Shown: positions 50,804 through 62,802 of the stretch, in pieces
How the letters are laid out: every line of letters starts with the position of its first letter
How positions within the stretch are numbered: the first letter of the stretch is position 1
Assembly: GCF_027532945.1 (NCBI RefSeq)
Contig: NZ_JAPZTZ010000014.1
Location: 62,001 to 126,000 of the forward strand
Length of the DNA: 64,000 bases
DNA from: Phreatobacter sp.
GTDB taxonomy: Bacteria; Pseudomonadota; Alphaproteobacteria; Rhizobiales; Phreatobacteraceae
Direction of reading: 5' to 3'
Program-made: the position numbers and the translations under genes
Notes under the pieces: model-generated
The model's database searches: none
The model's input: the letters and a program-made list of their open reading frames with translations, nothing else
What the model was told of the DNA's origin: nothing

Positions 50804-51730
50804 ATGTCCGACACGTCCGCACCGCCCGTCCTGCCGAGCCACGGCCGCTATGCCTACAGCGCCATCACCAAGCGCCCCGTCTATGACTGGCCGGGGGGCA
50901 AGCGCCTCGCCGTCTATCTCGGGGTGAACCTCGAGCATTTCGCCTTCGGCACCGGCCTCGGCGCCGAACTCGCCCCCGGCGGCCCGCAGCCTGACGTGCT
51001 GAACTACGCGTGGCGCGACTATGGCAATCGCGTCGGCGTCTGGCGGATGATCGAGCTCTTCGACCAGCTCTGCCTGCCGAGCTCGGTTCTGGTGAATTCT
51101 TCGATCTACGCCTATTGCCCGGAGGTGATGGAGGCCTTGCGCGCGCGAGGGGACGAAATCCTCGGCCACGGCCGCACCAATTCCGAGCGCCAGGGCATTC
51201 TCGACGAGGCCGGCGAGAAAACCCTGATCGAGGAGACGGCGGCGGTGATCACCGCCGCCGAGGGCAAGGCGCCGAAGGGCTGGCTCGGTCCCTGGATCTC
51301 ACAGAGCCACGTGACGCCCGACCTCCTAGCGGAAGCCGGCTACACCTACCTCCTCGACTGGTGCCAGGACGATCAGCCCATCTGGTTCGCAACCCGCAAC
51401 AACGGGCGCATCCTCTCCCTGCCCTATCCGCAGGAATTGAACGACATCCCGGCCATCGTCGCGCGCAAGGATTCGGCGAGCCAGTTTGCCGACATGATCA
51501 TCGACCAGTTCGACGAGATGCTGGAGCAGTCGAAGGCCATGCCGCTGGTCATGGGCATCGCGCTGCATCCTTACATCGTCGGCCAGCCCTATCGCCTGCG
51601 CCAGCTGCGCCGGGCTCTGGCCCATATCGTGGCGCGGCGCGACGAGGTCTGGGTCACCACGGCCGGGGCCATCGCGACCCACGTCGCGACGCTGCCCGAG
51701 GGCATCATCCCGGGATCGCGGGGGGCCTGA
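50804..51730 (+). CDS. Polysaccharide deacetylase family protein (PuuE-like)
   Basis: WRMIELFDQLCLPSSVLVNSSIYAYCPEVMEALRARGDEILGHGRTNS. Confidence 0.85.
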   Translation: MSDTSAPPVLPSHGRYAYSAITKRPVYDWPGGKRLAVYLGVNLEHFAFGTGLGAELAPGGPQPDVLNYAWRDYGNRVGVWRMIELFDQLCLPSSVLVNSSIYAYCPEVMEALRARGDEILGHGRTNSERQGILDEAGEKTLIEETAAVITAAEGKAPKGWLGPWISQSHVTPDLLAEAGYTYLLDWCQDDQPIWFATRNNGRILSLPYPQELNDIPAIVARKDSASQFADMIIDQFDEMLEQSKAMPLVMGIALHPYIVGQPYRLRQLRRALAHIVARRDEVWVTTAGAIATHVATLPEGIIPGSRGA

Positions 51731-51739
51731 GCCCCCCGC
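51718..51739. terminator. Strong hairpin between convergent genes
   Basis: GCGGGGGGC-CTGA-GCCCCCCGC includes the stop codon of the deacetylase gene; no U-tract, so terminator function is uncertain. Confidence 0.4.
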
Positions 51740-51747
51740 TGTCGCAT

Positions 51748-52806
51748 TCAGGTCATCCGGTAGCTCATCTCGCGCTCGGCGCGCGCCGGCAGGAACGAGC
51801 GGTTGAACACCTCGGCCGGCGAGGGCGCGCGCGGCAGCTCGTAGCCGGTGACCACCATGCCGATGGCGCGGGCGAGGCGGTCGTCCTTCACGTCGCCGGC
51901 GCCGATCTCCTTGAGCTCCGGGGAGACGATGAGCTTGTCGAAGGCGTATTGCAGCCGACGCTTCTCGACGGGAATGTTGACGAGGCCGTCATAGTTGCGG
52001 ACCGCCGCCATGCCCATTTCCTGGTCGCCCGCAACCTCAAGATTGGCGCGGTTCACGGCGCGCACGAGGCCGGCCACGGCCTGCGGATTCTCGCGGATCA
52101 GCTTCTGCGAGACCATCATGCCGTTGGAATAGAGGTCGAGTCCGTAATCGCCAAAGGCGAACCAGACGAAATCCTTGTCGGGATCCTGCCGGTTCAGCAC
52201 CAGGTTGAAGTAGCTGGTGATGTTGAAGACCAGAGCCGCATCGATCTGGCCCTGGATGAGCATGGGCTCCTGCAGGTTCGGCGCCATGCTGGTGACGGTC
52301 AGCTTCGACAGGTCGAGATTGTTGGCGCGGGCGAAGACCGGCAGCAGGCGCGTCGTCGGGGTGCCCGGGGCGCCGCCGAGCTTCTTGCCCTCGAGGTCCT
52401 TGATCGTGGCGATGCCGGAGGACTTCTTCGCCACGAAGGCGAAGGGCGGCTGGTTCCACATCTGGTAGACCATGACCGGGGCGTCGGCCGGCCGCGTCGA
52501 TGCATTCTGAATGATCGCATTGATGTCGCCGAAGCCTGCATCATAGGCACCGCCCATGATGCGGGTGACGGTCGCGCCCGAGCCCTCGCCCTGGTCGATG
52601 GTCACATCGAGGCCGGCGGCGCGGAAATAGCCCTTGTCGCGGGCGACGAAATAGGGGGCGTCGGACCCCTGGGTCTTCCAGCCCAGGGTGAACTTGATCG
52701 GCGTCAGCGTCTGCGCGCGCACCGCCGGGGCGAAGAGAGCGAGGCCGAGGCCTGCCGTGGCGCCGCGCCGCGTGAGCATGGGGCGGGAGGTCTTGCCGAT
52801 GGTCAT
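51748..52806 (-). CDS. ABC transporter substrate-binding protein (NitT/TauT family)
   Basis: Tat-like leader MLTRRGATAGLGLALFAPAVRA; IKFTLGWKTQGSDAPYFVARDKGYFRAAGLDVTI. Confidence 0.92.
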   Translation of the reverse strand: MTIGKTSRPMLTRRGATAGLGLALFAPAVRAQTLTPIKFTLGWKTQGSDAPYFVARDKGYFRAAGLDVTIDQGEGSGATVTRIMGGAYDAGFGDINAIIQNASTRPADAPVMVYQMWNQPPFAFVAKKSSGIATIKDLEGKKLGGAPGTPTTRLLPVFARANNLDLSKLTVTSMAPNLQEPMLIQGQIDAALVFNITSYFNLVLNRQDPDKDFVWFAFGDYGLDLYSNGMMVSQKLIRENPQAVAGLVRAVNRANLEVAGDQEMGMAAVRNYDGLVNIPVEKRRLQYAFDKLIVSPELKEIGAGDVKDDRLARAIGMVVTGYELPRAPSPAEVFNRSFLPARAEREMSYRMT

Positions 52807-52906
52807 GGGTCTTGGCTCCGCTCGTGGGGCCGCGATGCGGCCGGGATGTCACGGAGCCTTTCACGCAAGAACTTTGCCATATGGGGCAGACAGCTTGTCG
52901 CGGTCC

Positions 52907-53707
52907 TCAGCCCGCTGGTGGAAAGGTGACGAGCCGCCGATAGAGGTGCCAGGTCGCGTGTCCCCAGAGCGGCAGGACGATGAGCAGCCCGGCGAAGAGC
53001 GGCGCCATGGCGAGGAACATCGTCACGGCGGTGATGGCGCCCCATCCCAACATGACCTGCGGGCTCGCCTGCACTGCCCGCACCGAGGTGATGATCGCCG
53101 TCACCACGTCGTTCTCGCGGTCAAGGAGCAGCGGGAAGGAGACGACGGTGATGGTGAAGGTGAACAACGCCATGCAGGCCCCCACCCAGGTGCCAATGGC
53201 GAGGAAGGTCCAGCCGTCGGAGGTGAGGAACAGCGCCTTGGCGAAGAGAACCGGATCGAGGCTCGCGAAGCCGAAGAACAGCGCGTAGAGCATCCGCACC
53301 TGGTACATCCAGATGATGAAGACGAAGATGGTGAGGAAGGCGAGCCAGGAAAGCTCCCGCCCGCCCTGCCGCCACACCGTGGCGAGCACCGCGCCCCAGG
53401 TCGGCGTGATGCCCTGCTCCCGCAACCGCGACACCTCATAGAGGCCCACGGCGACGAAGGGCCCGATCAGCGCGAAACCGGCGGCGAGCGGAAAGACCGC
53501 CCAGGCATAGCCGAAGCGGGCGGGCAAGATGATGAGCGCGAGGCCCCCGAGGCAATAGATCCCGCCGAAGAACAGGCCGAAGAGCGGTGCGGCCTTCAGG
53601 TCGGCCCAGCCGGCTTCCAGCGCCGCCTTGATGTCGTCGATGGTCGCGGCACGCACCATCGGCTCAGGCGGGCGCGGCAGCGCGGCGGCGTCGTTCACAT
53701 CGGTCAT
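52907..53707 (-). CDS. DUF2189 family membrane protein
   Basis: LFGLFFGGIYCLGGLALIILPARFGYAWAVFPLAAGFALIGPFVAVGLYEVSRLRE; six-TM pattern. Confidence 0.85.
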   Translation of the reverse strand: MTDVNDAAALPRPPEPMVRAATIDDIKAALEAGWADLKAAPLFGLFFGGIYCLGGLALIILPARFGYAWAVFPLAAGFALIGPFVAVGLYEVSRLREQGITPTWGAVLATVWRQGGRELSWLAFLTIFVFIIWMYQVRMLYALFFGFASLDPVLFAKALFLTSDGWTFLAIGTWVGACMALFTFTITVVSFPLLLDRENDVVTAIITSVRAVQASPQVMLGWGAITAVTMFLAMAPLFAGLLIVLPLWGHATWHLYRRLVTFPPAG

Positions 53708-53808
53708 GGCAGGGCTCCCCGAAAGCATGGTTCTCCCGCCGGCATCGAGGCCGGCGGCGGTCGGGGGATGGTGCAGGGTTGGCGCGGCGGGCCGCGCCGT
53801 CAAGTCTC

Positions 53809-54813
53809 TCAGCTGGCGAGGCGCTGCGAGGCCTTGAGCGGCCAGGAGGTGAGGCCCTGAAGGCTGCGATACGCGTCCGCATATTCGCGCTTCAGCCGGG
53901 CGATGAATTCGCCAGCGCTCTCCACCGCCTTGATCGCGCCGATGCCCTGGCCAGAGCCCCAGATGTCGCGCCAGGCCTTGCTCTTCTCCGACCCGCCCGA
54001 GCCAAAGCTCATCTTGGAGGGATCGCTCTCCGGCAGGTTGTCCGGATCCATGCCCGCATTGACGATCGAGGCGCGCAGATAGTTGCCGTGCACGCCGGTG
54101 AAGAGGTTGGAATAGACAATGTCGCCCGCCGTGCTCTCGACGATGGCGTTCTTGTAGGCCTCCGAGGCATTGGCCTCCTTCGTGGCGATGAAGGCCGAGC
54201 CCATATAGCCGACATCAGCGCCCATGGCCTGGGCGGCGAGGATCGACCGGCCGGTGGCAATGGCGCCGGACAGCGCCAGGGGCCCATCGAAGAACTCGCG
54301 GATCTCCTGGATCAGCGCCAGCGGCGACAGCGTGCCGGCATGGCCGCCGGCGCCGGCCGCCACCGCGATGAGGCCGTCGGCGCCCTTCTCAAGCGCCTTC
54401 TTGGCGTGATTGATGTTGATGATGTCGTGGAAGGTGATGCCGCCATAGGAATGCACCGCCTCGTTGATCTCCGGCCGGGCGCCGAGCGAGGTGATGACCA
54501 CCGGCACCTTGTATTTCACGCACATTTCCATGTCGTGCATGAGCCGGTCGTTGGACTTGTGAACGATCTGGTTGACCGCGAAGGGCGCGGAGGGCGCATT
54601 CGGATGCGCCTCGTCATAGGCGCCGAGCTCCTCGGTGATGCGCTTCAGCCAGTCCTCCAGCACCGGGCCGGGCCGGGCGTTCAGGGCCGGGAAGGAGCCG
54701 ACGATGCCGGCCTTGCACTGGGCGATGACGAGGTCCGGGTTCGACACGATGAACAGCGGCGAGCCGATCAGCGGCAGCTGGAGCCGGCTGGCAAGCGAAG
54801 CGGGAAGAGCCAT
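53809..54813 (-). CDS. Nitronate monooxygenase / 2-nitropropane dioxygenase family
   Basis: LPLIGSPLFIVSNPDLVIAQCKAGIVGSFPALNARP, VAAGAGGHAGTLSPLALIQEIREFFDGPLALSGAIATGRSILAAQAMGADVGYMGSAFIATKEA. Confidence 0.93.
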   Translation of the reverse strand: MALPASLASRLQLPLIGSPLFIVSNPDLVIAQCKAGIVGSFPALNARPGPVLEDWLKRITEELGAYDEAHPNAPSAPFAVNQIVHKSNDRLMHDMEMCVKYKVPVVITSLGARPEINEAVHSYGGITFHDIININHAKKALEKGADGLIAVAAGAGGHAGTLSPLALIQEIREFFDGPLALSGAIATGRSILAAQAMGADVGYMGSAFIATKEANASEAYKNAIVESTAGDIVYSNLFTGVHGNYLRASIVNAGMDPDNLPESDPSKMSFGSGGSEKSKAWRDIWGSGQGIGAIKAVESAGEFIARLKREYADAYRSLQGLTSWPLKASQRLAS

Positions 54814-54920
54814 GGGGAGCGTTCCGGACCAATTGTTTCGTGACGTGTATCGACACGACGCATGAAAGCCGATCGACCGACGTGAGGGAAGCCCCGCCGG
54901 ACGGCGGAGGCCGTCCGGGC

Positions 54921-56495
54921 CTAGAGGTCCAGGGCCATCTGTCCAGCCTTCGCCACCGGCTTGGCCGGCTCCGGCGACAGTCCGTCGAGGAAGGCTTCGG
55001 CCTCCGTCAGGATCTGCGCCTTGCGGCCTGCCTCCATCTTCTCCCAGGTCTTGTAGGGCATGGCCATGCGCGGGTTGCCCTTGAGCTTGCCCGCATTGGC
55101 ATCGATGAAGTGCCAGTAGAGCAGGTTGAAGGGGCAGGCCCCCTCCCCGACCTTGACCTTGGGATCGTAGGCGCAGCCGGAGCAATAATCGGACATGCGA
55201 TCGATATAGGCGCCCGAGGCCGCATAGGGCTTGGAGGCGAGAAGCCCGCCATCAGCGAACATCACCATCCCGTGGACGTTCGGCAATTCCACCCAGTCAA
55301 AGGCGTCGACATAGACGGCGAGATACCAAGCCTCGATCTCCGCCGGGCGGATGCCGGCCAGAAGCGCGAAATTGCCGGTCACCATCAGCCGCTGGATATG
55401 GTGGGCATAGGCGTTCCGGCGGGTGTCGCCGACCACCTCGGCGATGCAGGCAAGGTCCGTCTCGCCCGACCAATAGAACCAGGGCAGCGGCCGCTCTGCG
55501 CCCAGCGCATTGGTCTCGGCATAGGCCGGCATCTGGTGCCAGTAGATGCCGCGGACATATTCGCGCCAGCCGAGGATCTGGCGGATGAAGCCCTCGACGG
55601 CGTTCAGCGGCGCGGCGCCCTTGCGATAGGCCATCTCCGCCGCGATGCAGACCTCGCGGGCGGTCAGCAGGCCGGCATTGAGATAGGGCGAGACGAGGCC
55701 GTGATAGAGGAAGGGCTCGCCACGTTTCATCGCGTCCTGGACATCGCCGAAGGAGGGCAGCGCCTCCGCGATGAAATGGTCGAGGGCCTTGAGGGCATCG
55801 GCGCGGGTCACCGCCCAGCCGAAGGGTTCGAGATCGCCGAAATGATCGGCGAAGCGTGCCGCGACGAGGGCCATCACCTCCTGAGTGATGGCATCGGGGG
55901 GAAAGCGCAGCCGGGAGGGCGGCCGGGCGCCCTTGGGCAGCGGCTTGCGGTTGTCGGAATCGAAGTTCCACTGCCCACCGACCGGCTCGCCCTCCTCCAT
56001 GAGGAGGCCCGTCTCCCGCCGCATCTCCCGATAGAAGAACTCCATGCGGAAGCCCTTGCGGCCCTCGGCCCAGCGGGCGAAGCGGCCGCGCGAGGCGATG
56101 AAGCGGTCGTCCTCGCGGATCTCGACGGGCAGGCCGGTCACGGCGCCCCACTGCTCCATCATGGCGCGCACGCGCCACTCGCCCGGCTCGGTCGCGACGA
56201 TGCGGTCGACCCTGTGGCGGGCCAGCGCCCGCTTGAGCTCGCCGGTGAAGCTGCCGGTGTTCTGTGGGTCATCGAGGCGGACGTAATCGACCGTGATCCC
56301 CTCGGCCTTCAGGTCCTCGGCGAAGTGGCGCATGGCCGAGAGGATGAAGACGATCTTCTGCTTGTGGTGCGGCACGTAGCGGGTCTCGTCCGCCACCTCG
56401 ATCATCAGCACCAAGTCCGAGGCCGGATCGAGCCCATCAAGGGCCGCGACCTCCCGCGTCAGCTGGTCGCCGAGGACGACGCGCAGAACCGCCAC
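54921..56495 (-). CDS. Cryptochrome/deoxyribodipyrimidine photolyase-related protein (PhrB/FeS-BCP type)
   Basis: LRVVLGDQLTREVAALDG..., C-terminal MSDYCSGCAYDPKVKVGEGACPFNLLYWHF (FeS Cys motif). Confidence 0.92.
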   Translation of the reverse strand: MAVLRVVLGDQLTREVAALDGLDPASDLVLMIEVADETRYVPHHKQKIVFILSAMRHFAEDLKAEGITVDYVRLDDPQNTGSFTGELKRALARHRVDRIVATEPGEWRVRAMMEQWGAVTGLPVEIREDDRFIASRGRFARWAEGRKGFRMEFFYREMRRETGLLMEEGEPVGGQWNFDSDNRKPLPKGARPPSRLRFPPDAITQEVMALVAARFADHFGDLEPFGWAVTRADALKALDHFIAEALPSFGDVQDAMKRGEPFLYHGLVSPYLNAGLLTAREVCIAAEMAYRKGAAPLNAVEGFIRQILGWREYVRGIYWHQMPAYAETNALGAERPLPWFYWSGETDLACIAEVVGDTRRNAYAHHIQRLMVTGNFALLAGIRPAEIEAWYLAVYVDAFDWVELPNVHGMVMFADGGLLASKPYAASGAYIDRMSDYCSGCAYDPKVKVGEGACPFNLLYWHFIDANAGKLKGNPRMAMPYKTWEKMEAGRKAQILTEAEAFLDGLSPEPAKPVAKAGQMALDL

Positions 56496-56498
56496 GCC

Positions 56499-57230
56499 TC
56501 AGCCCTTGGTGCGCAGCATGGAACGGCCGCCATCGACGCCGATGATCTGGCCGGTGATCCAGCCGGCCTCGCGGTCGAGCAGCAGTGCGCCGAGGGCGGC
56601 GACATCGTCGGCCTCGCCGAGGCGCGGGATGGCGTGAAGCGCGGCAATCGCCTTGGCCATCGTGTCATTGGAGGTCAGACCCTGCGCCAGCGGCGTGCGG
56701 GTGAGCGATGGGGCGACGCAATTGACGCGGATCTTCGGCGCAAGCTCGGCGGCGAGCGCGACGGTCAGGCCCTCGACGGCACCCTTGGCCATGGAGACGG
56801 AGGCATGGGCGGAGAAGCCCTGCGCCACCGCCACCGTCGAGACGAGCAGGATGGAAGCGCTCTCGCCCTCATAGGCCTTCAGCGCGGGAAGAGCCGCCTG
56901 GACCGCACGGACCGCGCCCAGCGCATTGATCTCGAAATCCCTGGTGAAATCGGCATCCGTCAGCCGCGCCACGGGCTTCAGGTTGATGGAGCCGACGCAA
57001 TAGGCAAGGCCCGCGAGGCTCGGACCGGCGGCAGCCGTTGCCGCGGCGATGGCGTCGCGGTCGGCGATGTCGGCAACCGACCAGGTGGCGCCGATCTCAC
57101 CGGCGAGCGCCGCGAGGCGGTTGGCGTCACGGGACACGAGATGCACACCGTATCCCTTGGCGCGCAGGCGCCGCGCCAGCGCCGATCCGATGCCGCCCGC
57201 GCCGCCGTAGATGAGATAGGTGTCCGCCAT
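56499..57230 (-). CDS. SDR family oxidoreductase
   Basis: YGGAGGIGSALARRLRAKGYGVHLVSRD, SMAKGAVEGLTVALAAELAPKIRVNCVAPSLTRTPL. Confidence 0.92.
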   Translation of the reverse strand: MADTYLIYGGAGGIGSALARRLRAKGYGVHLVSRDANRLAALAGEIGATWSVADIADRDAIAAATAAAGPSLAGLAYCVGSINLKPVARLTDADFTRDFEINALGAVRAVQAALPALKAYEGESASILLVSTVAVAQGFSAHASVSMAKGAVEGLTVALAAELAPKIRVNCVAPSLTRTPLAQGLTSNDTMAKAIAALHAIPRLGEADDVAALGALLLDREAGWITGQIIGVDGGRSMLRTKG

Positions 57231-57328
57231 GATGCCCTGCCTGCCGCCCGCCGAGCCCGATGCTCGGGCCCGCGGTTGAGGGTGATACGCCTCAGGGCGG
57301 GGGGCGGTTCAGGCGAGGGAGGGCCAGC

Positions 57329-57489
57329 GTGGCGAAGATGATCCGCAAGGCGGACCTGCCGACCAAGACCTGCGCCACCTGCGGCCGGCCTTTCGCCTGG
57401 CGCAAGAAGTGGGAGCGCGTCTGGGACGAGGTTCGCTATTGCTCGGACCGCTGCCGCGGCGCCCGCCCGGCGAAGGGCGGGCAAAAGGC

Positions 57490-57499
<10 letters not shown>
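57329..57499 (+). CDS. DUF2256 domain-containing protein (small Cys-rich)
   Basis: [50 protein letters not shown] start. Confidence 0.88.
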
Positions 57500-58869
<1,370 letters not shown>

Positions 58870-58882
58870 CGTTTCGGTCCCT

Positions 58883-59248
58883 TCAACGCTCGGCCTTGAT
58901 GATTTCGGTCATGGTCACGCCGAGGCGGTCCTCGACGAGCACCACCTCGCCGCGGGCGACGAGACGGTCGTTCACGTAGATGTCGATGGCCTCGCCGACC
59001 TTGCGGTCGAGCTCCAGCACCGTCCCCGGGCCGAGCTTGAGAAGCTCGCCCACATCCATGCGGGAGCGCCCCAGCACGGCCGAGACATTGACGGGCACGT
59101 CGAAGATCGCCTCCAGATCGGCGGCCTCCTTCGATCCATCGTCGCCGTCGTCGTCGACGGGGAAGCCAGCATTCGCGCCGGGCACAACGTCCATGCCCTC
59201 ATTTTCGAGATCAGGGAGGGGCATGCCGGGTTCGTTCGGATTGCTCAT
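58883..59248 (-). CDS. fliN: Flagellar motor switch protein FliN
   Basis: VPVNVSAVLGRSRMDVGELLKLGPGTVLELDRKVGEAIDIYVNDRLVARGEVVLVEDRLGVTMTEI. Confidence 0.95.
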   Translation of the reverse strand: MSNPNEPGMPLPDLENEGMDVVPGANAGFPVDDDGDDGSKEAADLEAIFDVPVNVSAVLGRSRMDVGELLKLGPGTVLELDRKVGEAIDIYVNDRLVARGEVVLVEDRLGVTMTEIIKAER

Positions 59249-59886
59249 GAGAAGTCTCCGGTCGCGGCGGCATGGCTGGAGGCGATGTAGCGGCCGACCG
59301 CCTCGGCGATGCGGGCGGCGATCTCGTCGCGGTCGAGCATGATGCCGCCCGTCGACCATTCGATGCGGCAGTCACCGACCGCGATGGACGGTTCGGCGAG
59401 GATGACCAGGCGGCCCTCGAACCCGCGCTCGGAAGCGAGACGCGTCAGTTCGGTGCTGGCGTCGTCGAGCAGGGCGTCGTTCACGCGCACGACGAGATGG
59501 GGGACGCCGCGCAGATTGGCGAAGCAATCGGCGACGAGGCGGCGGATCTCGTCCATCGGCTCGCGCGCCACCAGCGTGCCGGCGAGCTTGTTCGCGACGG
59601 CGACGGCGATGTCGATGGCCTCGGCCTCGAGCCGGCCCTCGATCCGCTCCAGCGCTGCGACGGAACCGTCGAGCCGCTCGCCGAGCATACCGAGCGCAAG
59701 CGCCCGCTGCCGCTCGATGGACCCCATGGCCTGCGCCTCGCCGGCGACGAAGCCGGCGGCATGGCCCTCCTGGCGCGCGAGCGCGAGGAGCTGGTGATGA
59801 TCCGTGAGCGCGATCTTCGGCTCGGCGGCGCGTTTCGCCTCCTGCGCGAATTCCGTGTCGAAGAGGAATTTGACCGGTGCCGCCAC
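59245..59886 (-). CDS. fliH: Flagellar assembly protein FliH (FlbE-like)
   Basis: FliH/HrpE-like sequence between fliG and fliN; overlaps the fliN start. Confidence 0.85.
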   Translation of the reverse strand: MAAPVKFLFDTEFAQEAKRAAEPKIALTDHHQLLALARQEGHAAGFVAGEAQAMGSIERQRALALGMLGERLDGSVAALERIEGRLEAEAIDIAVAVANKLAGTLVAREPMDEIRRLVADCFANLRGVPHLVVRVNDALLDDASTELTRLASERGFEGRLVILAEPSIAVGDCRIEWSTGGIMLDRDEIAARIAEAVGRYIASSHAAATGDFS

Positions 59887-59896
59887 GTTCCGTTCC

Positions 59897-60982
59897 TCAG
59901 AAGACCAGTTCGTCGTCGGCGCGATTCTTGGTGATCATGATCTCGCCCTTGGCGGCGAGATCCTTGGCGAGGTTGACCAGGATGCCCTGGGCCTCGTCGA
60001 CGTCCTTGAGGCGCATCGGACCCAGCGCCTGCATGTCGTCCTGCATCATCTTCGCCGCGCGCGTGGACATCTGCGCCAGGAAGAAGTCGCGCATGGTCTG
60101 GCTGGCGCCTTTGAGGGCGACCGCGAGCTTGTCCTTGTCGACCTGGCGCACCAGCGTCTGGGCCGAGCCCGCATCGAGCTTGGCGAGATCGTCGAAGGTG
60201 AACATCAGGTTCTTGATGCGCTCGGCGGAGTCGCGGTTCTGCTCCTCCAGCGCGGTGAGGAAGCGCGTCTCGGTCTGGCGATCGAAAGAGTTGAAGATCT
60301 CGGCCATGGCCTCGTGGCTGTCGCGCCGCGAGGTCTGCGAAAGGTTCGACATGAACTCGGTGCGCAGCGTCTGCTCGATGCGCTCCAGCACGTCCTTCTG
60401 GATCGCCTCCATCTTCAGCATGCGGCCGACCACGTCGAGAGCGAACTCCTCGGGGAGGATGGCGAGGACGCGGCCTGCATGCTCCGGCCTGATCTTGGAG
60501 AGCACGACCGCGACCGTCTGCGGATATTCGTTCTTCAGGTAGTTGGCGAGCACCTGCTCCTGCACGTTGGAGAGCTTCTCCCACATGTTGCGGCCCGCCG
60601 GGCCACGGATCTCCTCCATAAACATGGCAACGCGCTCGGGCGGCATGAACTGGCCGAGCAGACGTTCGGTCGCATCGAAATTGCCCATCAATCCGCCGGC
60701 TGCCGACAGGCGTCCGACGAATTCGAGCATGAGGCTTTCGACCACCTCCGGCTCGACGGTACCGAGCTGCGACATGGCGATCGAGAGCACGCGGATCTCG
60801 TCGTCGTCGAGCAGCTTCCAGATGCGCGCCGAGACCTTGTCACCGAGGGTCAGCATGAGGATCGCCGCACGCTGCTGGCCAGTGAGGCCCTTGGCTGCGA
60901 GGGTGTTCACGCGCCCGTCGTTGGCGAGAGCAGCAAGGGCCTGGGTGAACTCGGCGTCGCGTTGGATCTGGGCCACGGTCAC
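59897..60982 (-). CDS. fliG: Flagellar motor switch protein FliG
   Basis: [57 protein letters not shown]. Confidence 0.97.
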   Translation of the reverse strand: MTVAQIQRDAEFTQALAALANDGRVNTLAAKGLTGQQRAAILMLTLGDKVSARIWKLLDDDEIRVLSIAMSQLGTVEPEVVESLMLEFVGRLSAAGGLMGNFDATERLLGQFMPPERVAMFMEEIRGPAGRNMWEKLSNVQEQVLANYLKNEYPQTVAVVLSKIRPEHAGRVLAILPEEFALDVVGRMLKMEAIQKDVLERIEQTLRTEFMSNLSQTSRRDSHEAMAEIFNSFDRQTETRFLTALEEQNRDSAERIKNLMFTFDDLAKLDAGSAQTLVRQVDKDKLAVALKGASQTMRDFFLAQMSTRAAKMMQDDMQALGPMRLKDVDEAQGILVNLAKDLAAKGEIMITKNRADDELVF

Positions 60983-62679
60983 TGCTTCGGCTCCCCGTCA
61001 TTCAGCCACTGACGAATGATGGCCACGGTCTCGTGGGGGTTCTTGTCGACGAGCTCGCTCACCTTGGTGAGGGAGGCCTGGTGCACCTCGCCCTTGATCT
61101 GCGCCATCTCGATCATCTTCATCGTGGCGTTCTCTATGCCGGGGACGAGCGGCGGCGCGGCGAGTTTGCCGGCGGTCGCGCCTTCGCCGGTCTCCTGCCC
61201 GGGCTCGGCGCCGGCATTGCCGCCGCTCGAACCGCCGCCGCTGCTGCGCGAGCCTGCGGCCGCCACGGCGATGGCGCGCTCCTCCTCCGGCGCCATGATG
61301 CGGCGCATGAGCGGACGGACGACGAAGAGCAACACGAGCAGGGAGACGAGCAGCAGCACCCCCAGCTCGATGGCATAGCGGATGTCGTCCTTGGTGAAGT
61401 CATAGACCATCCACCAGGGCTTCGGGGCCTCAGGGGCGGCGAGCTGCGGCGCCTCGGCGAAGCGCAGGTTGACGATCTCGATCTGGTCGCCGCGGCGCTG
61501 GTCAAAGCCGATGGCCGAACGCACCAGCGCGCCGATCCGGTCGAGTTCCTCGGCCGAGCGCGGCTGGTAGTTGACGTTGCCCTGCGCGTCGCGGGCATAG
61601 ATGCCGTCGACCAGCACAGCGACCGACACGCGCTTCACCCGGCCCGCCTCGATCACCTCGGTGCGCTGGGTGCGGGCGATCTCGTAATTGACCGTCTCTT
61701 CGGTCTTGCGGCTCGCCTCGCGGGAATTGTTGCCACCCGCTCCGCCCTGGTTGGCGCCGGGCAGTTCGTTGCCGACGGTGACCTGGCCGTCGCGGCCCTC
61801 GTTCGAGCTCGACTGCTCCTCGCGGGTCTGGGTGGAGCGCACGACGCGGCGCTCCGGATCGAAGTCATCGAGCGTCTGGGTGATGCGGTTGAAGTCCATG
61901 TCGGCGGTGACCTGGACGCGGGCGCGGCCCGGCCCCACCACCGAGGCGATGATGCTCTCGACCTGCTCGCGGAGGCGACGCTCCTGGCCGGCCTTACGCT
62001 CGTCCACCGTCGAGCCCATCATGCCCGAGGCGTCGCCCGCCCCGTCGGCAAGAAGGCGGCCGCCCTCGTCGACGATGGAGATGCGCTGCGGCGACAGGCC
62101 CCGCACGGCGGATGCGACGAGGTGGCGGATGGCGCGGATCTGCGCCGGCTCGAGGCCGCCACGCACCCGGAGCACGATGGACGCCGAGGGCTCGGAGCGC
62201 TCGCGGGAGAACAGCGCCCGCTCCGGCAGGACGAGATGGACACGGGCGCTCTGCACCCGCTCGATGCCGCGGATGGTGCGGGCGAGTTCACCTTCCAGGG
62301 CGCGCAGCTGATTCATGCCCTGGACGAAGGAGGTCGAGGAGAGCGCGTCGCCCTTGTCGAAGATTTCGTAGCCGACGCCGCCACCGCGCGGCATGCCGCC
62401 CTCGGCGAGCTGCAGGCGAACGCGCGCCACCTGCTCCTGCGGCACGAAGACCTGCGCGCCTTCATTGCGCAGCTGGAAGCGCACCTGGCGGCGCTCCAGC
62501 TCCTTCACGATCGCCGAGGAATCCTCAAGCGTCAGGTCGGAGAAGAGCAGCGCCATCTGCGGCTGGCTCATCCTCAGGATGATGTAGACGAAGAAGCCGA
62601 TGAGGCCGAGCGAGACCGCGCCCATGGCCGCCAGCCGCGGGGCTCCCAGTTTCTTCGTGAACTCCAATATGCCGTTCAA
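60979..62679 (-). CDS. fliF: Flagellar basal-body M-ring protein FliF
   Basis: YsCJ/FliF domain, TM helices at both ends; ORF to 62736, but a promoter-like element overlaps that end, so a TTG start near 62679 is more likely. Confidence 0.95.
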   Translation of the reverse strand: MNGILEFTKKLGAPRLAAMGAVSLGLIGFFVYIILRMSQPQMALLFSDLTLEDSSAIVKELERRQVRFQLRNEGAQVFVPQEQVARVRLQLAEGGMPRGGGVGYEIFDKGDALSSTSFVQGMNQLRALEGELARTIRGIERVQSARVHLVLPERALFSRERSEPSASIVLRVRGGLEPAQIRAIRHLVASAVRGLSPQRISIVDEGGRLLADGAGDASGMMGSTVDERKAGQERRLREQVESIIASVVGPGRARVQVTADMDFNRITQTLDDFDPERRVVRSTQTREEQSSSNEGRDGQVTVGNELPGANQGGAGGNNSREASRKTEETVNYEIARTQRTEVIEAGRVKRVSVAVLVDGIYARDAQGNVNYQPRSAEELDRIGALVRSAIGFDQRRGDQIEIVNLRFAEAPQLAAPEAPKPWWMVYDFTKDDIRYAIELGVLLLVSLLVLLFVVRPLMRRIMAPEEERAIAVAAAGSRSSGGGSSGGNAGAEPGQETGEGATAGKLAAPPLVPGIENATMKMIEMAQIKGEVHQASLTKVSELVDKNPHETVAIIRQWLNDGEPKQ

Positions 62680-62731
62680 GACGCCACCAGCCGCCCGATG
62701 AAGCTTCGTCCGGCGCTGCGCCGAACCGCTG

Positions 62732-62744
62732 GGCAAGATTTGCC
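62732..62744. promoter_or_regulatory. Palindromic element in the fliF promoter (candidate FlbD/ftr site)
   Basis: GGCAAGATTTGCC (minus strand GGCAAATCTTGCC). Confidence 0.55.
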
Positions 62745-62754
62745 GGGTGGGTGG

Positions 62755-62769
62755 TTACCGGATGGTTAA
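62755..62769. promoter_or_regulatory. CtrA-like box upstream of fliF
   Basis: Minus strand TTAA-CCATCCG-GTAA (one mismatch to TTAA-N7-TTAA). Confidence 0.6.
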
Positions 62770-62802
62770 CGACGTTAAGCGTTTTGGGTCGATCGGGCGA
62801 AT

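Noticed and set aside
54840-57341. 833-aa plus-strand ORF across photolyase and SDR
   Set aside because: Spans two well-supported minus-strand genes; antisense artefact.
62732-62744. Sigma-54 (-24/-12) promoter at the GGCAAATCTTGCC element
   Set aside because: GG and GC dinucleotides are not at the required 10-nt spacing in either the fliF or flhA copy; a palindromic operator fits better.
61033-62769. 578-aa plus-strand ORF opposite fliF
   Set aside because: Antisense artefact of a high-GC gene.
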